From Alphaproteobacteria bacterium (GTDB lineage: Bacteria; Pseudomonadota; Alphaproteobacteria; JAUXUR01), in contig JAUYSY010000062.1 in the NCBI GenBank assembly GCA_030696155.1, positions 1 to 38,662 of the forward strand: a DNA stretch of 38,662 nucleotides, read 5' to 3'. The position numbers and the translations under genes were made by a program. Positions 36,853-38,662 of the stretch are shown one piece after another. The notes below the pieces were generated by a model. It was not told where the DNA came from. It worked only from the letters and a program-made list of their open reading frames with translations, and ran no database searches. Within the stretch, counting starts at the first letter, position 1, and each line of letters starts with the position of its first letter.

Positions 36853-37656
36853 TCAGGAATTGTATGGGGGACACAAATACCCTTTTGGCGAGAGTGTAAA
36901 TATTTCATAGCCAGCAGACGTTACGCCAATCGTATGTTCAAATTGAGCAGATAAAGATTTGTCACGTGTAACTGCAGTCCAATCATCACTCAGCACTTTA
37001 ACGTCATAATTTCCAGCATTGATCATCGGTTCTATTGTAAAAAACATGCCTTCTTGAAGTTTCATGCCTGTATTTTTACGTCCGTAATGAAGCACTGTGA
37101 TATGTGGGTCGTGAAAAATTTGTCCAATCCCATGGCCGCAAAAATCACGCACAACAGAAAAACGTTGTTTTTCTGCATGTTCTTGAATGACGTGCCCAAT
37201 GTCACCTAAAGTCACACCAGGACGCACGATTTCAATCGCACGCATCATACATTCATATGTCACATCAATAAGTTTTTTTGCTTTAATACCCACTTTACCA
37301 ACATAGAACATACGACTTGTATCGCCATACCAGCCATTTAGAATGACCGTGATATCAATATTTATAATATCGCCATCAACTAATTTTTTTGGCCCAGGAA
37401 TGCCGTGACAAACCACATGGTTAACAGATGTACAAATCGATTTTGGAAAACCACGATAATTTAAAGGTGCTGGAATTGCATTATGCGCAATAATAAAATC
37501 ATGGCAAAGCTGATTGAGTTCTTCTGTTGTAACACCTGGAACTACATAAGGTGTAATGTAATCAAGCACTTCTGCAGCCAGTTTCCCAGCTGCACGCATT
37601 TCGATAAAATCTGCTTCATTATGCAGAACGAGGCTTTTATAATTATATTTGGACAT
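36853..37656 (-). CDS. map: Methionine aminopeptidase, type I
   Basis: Map removes the initiator methionine from new proteins. The 267-aa protein has the pita-bread metalloprotease ligands: two Asp in NIDITVILNGWYGDTSRMF, His in CGHGIGQIFHDPH, Glu in FFTIEPMIN and Glu in QFEHTIGV. It has no N-terminal zinc-finger extension, so it is the short bacterial type. Length is normal. It is 52 bp upstream of the chemoreceptor gene on the same strand. Confidence 0.96.
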   Translation of the reverse strand: MSKYNYKSLVLHNEADFIEMRAAGKLAAEVLDYITPYVVPGVTTEELNQLCHDFIIAHNAIPAPLNYRGFPKSICTSVNHVVCHGIPGPKKLVDGDIINIDITVILNGWYGDTSRMFYVGKVGIKAKKLIDVTYECMMRAIEIVRPGVTLGDIGHVIQEHAEKQRFSVVRDFCGHGIGQIFHDPHITVLHYGRKNTGMKLQEGMFFTIEPMINAGNYDVKVLSDDWTAVTRDKSLSAQFEHTIGVTSAGYEIFTLSPKGYLCPPYNS

Positions 37657-37722
37657 TTATTCTCTCTTAGATGAACTGTCACAAAAATAACCTATTTTTT
37701 TAATTCGGGATAGCATCAAAAT

Positions 37723-38568
37723 TTAGTACGCATCAACTTGATAAAAATCAGAGTCACTCATCATTCTTGAAATTGATCTTTTACGCGTTGGAGACTCTTT
37801 AAGATCGGGAGCAGACGGATTTTTATTAACATAACGGAGACAGTTTTCATAACGCGAAATAAAATTATCAAGATAAGATTTCGAAACTTTGAAATCGTTA
37901 ATAACAATTAAATTTTCAATATTACGTTTTTCTGCAGCATCCGATAAATTATAAGACCCCGTAATTGTAGTTTTTTTATCAACAACGATAACTTTATTAT
38001 GAGCAAGCGTCGCATGTGCATCAACGTAAACAGAAATACCATTAGATGCAAGAAATGAAATTTTTGAATATGGAACTTCAAGTTGCAAATTATCAACAAG
38101 AACTTTTACTTCACAACCACGATTATGCGCATCAACTAAAGCATTAGCAATTACTTGAGAAGATAATACATAAGCCTGCAAATGAATAGATTCTTGAGCA
38201 TTATTAAGAATTGATACTAAAAAATCACCACATTTTTGCTGGGGCGTAAAACATGTTTGCCATTTTGAATCCGGTGCAAAACTCTCAGCGCCTGACGCAA
38301 CATCTTTACGTTTAACGCGTTTTCTCGTTTTTCTTTTATCTTTAATAATCTTTTTTAAATCAGGTTTTTTGAACGTAATCTCTTCGCGCACTAAACTTAT
38401 TTCTTCTGTTGGCTCAATAGTTCTTTGTCTTTTCTTAGGGTGAAGTAATTCATCACAATTTTCAAGCGTAATATCTTTTAAATTTTCTTTATCGTCGTCG
38501 CCCACAGCATAAGCCCTTACACAAGAAAAAAATAAAATTAAACCAATAATGCCAGATTTTATTAACAT
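37723..38568 (-). CDS. Secreted phospholipase-D-like (single HKD) protein
   Basis: This 281-aa protein has a signal peptide (LIKSGIIGLILFFSCVRAYA). A low-complexity charged region (about 23-90) carries basic clusters PKKRQR (44-49) and KDKRKTRKRVKRKD (76-89). A PLD/Nuc-type domain occupies about 105-255. The catalytic HKD motif is H190-x-K192-x4-D197 in HNKVIVVDKKTTITGSYN. One HKD means a working enzyme would be a dimer, as in Nuc nucleases and Rickettsia Pld. It could cut DNA, RNA or phospholipids; which one cannot be told. The ATG at 38568 is preferred over the TTG at 38586 because the signal peptide starts there. Confidence 0.88.
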   Translation of the reverse strand: MLIKSGIIGLILFFSCVRAYAVGDDDKENLKDITLENCDELLHPKKRQRTIEPTEEISLVREEITFKKPDLKKIIKDKRKTRKRVKRKDVASGAESFAPDSKWQTCFTPQQKCGDFLVSILNNAQESIHLQAYVLSSQVIANALVDAHNRGCEVKVLVDNLQLEVPYSKISFLASNGISVYVDAHATLAHNKVIVVDKKTTITGSYNLSDAAEKRNIENLIVINDFKVSKSYLDNFISRYENCLRYVNKNPSAPDLKESPTRKRSISRMMSDSDFYQVDAY

Positions 38569-38662
38569 GTTTTCATCTTCACTCAAAAAAAATTAAATAG
38601 GTAAGGAAGAATGACATTAGATAAATTAAAAATCAAACACTATTTTGATATTAAACTATAAA

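Noticed and set aside
38611..38661. 16-codon frame at the right edge with AGGAAG before ATG
   Set aside because: It is too short and stops before the window end; no similarity is visible.

Overview
The window is AT-rich DNA from an alphaproteobacterium, most likely an intracellular or protist-associated one of the Holosporales/Rickettsiales type. The lineage call rests on three things. The gene order is alphaproteobacterial: hemY-mitofilin facing tsaD-gpsA, ppiD facing tpiA-secG-pyrG-kdsA-eno, and lepB-rnc-era. Several predicted secreted proteins look like effectors. The intergenic spaces are full of short palindromic repeats of the kind known from Rickettsia. The order-level call is inference; no rRNA is present.

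Layout. 1-2308 is lon, cut by the left edge. 2309-4740 holds a repeat-rich spacer, tRNA-Arg(UCU), a secreted leucine-rich-repeat protein and a small exported protein. 4891-5058 is a MITE-like element. 5220-7774 is a cytochrome bd oxidase operon of the cyanide-insensitive type (cydA, cydB and an overlapping 50-aa membrane protein). 7811-12345 holds hemY and a mitofilin-like gene, divergent from tsaD and gpsA. 12446-16014 is a same-strand cluster: rubrerythrin, an HdrD/GlpC-like Fe-S protein, a DUF3501 protein and maleylacetoacetate isomerase. 16233-19982 encodes a 1249-aa secreted protein of unknown function. 20054-21767 holds a DUF6194 protein and a visibly GC-richer two-gene islet (DJ-1/PfpI-like protein plus MarR regulator, with a palindromic operator). 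22191-29740 is the housekeeping block ppiD / tpiA-secG-pyrG-kdsA-eno. 30093-32771 is era-rnc-lepB on the minus strand, followed by tRNA-Thr(GGU). 33265-38568 holds a secreted unknown protein, a chemoreceptor, map, and a secreted phospholipase-D-like protein.

Repeats are the most unusual part. By eye I find three families of about 100-135 bp palindromic elements, called C, D and E here, with eight copies. Their termini differ, but all share a core hairpin of five base pairs followed by TGAG. The core stem changes by paired substitutions (TGTAC/GTACA, TGTAT/ATACA, CGTAT/ATACG). Two copies are interrupted by what looks like the same smaller palindromic insert (G). Several copies start or end exactly at stop codons. 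Other repeats include an IS630-type MITE with a half copy elsewhere, a composite repeat B, a 'CGTCATTGCGA' element F, a GC-rich palindrome H and a large inverted repeat between eno and era.

The housekeeping genes look intact. The unusual protein content is the set of signal-peptide proteins of unknown or effector-like type (LRR, 1249 aa, 291 aa, PLD). Two of these carry basic nuclear-localisation-like patches soon after the signal peptide. All alignments and counts were made by eye; no database search was run.
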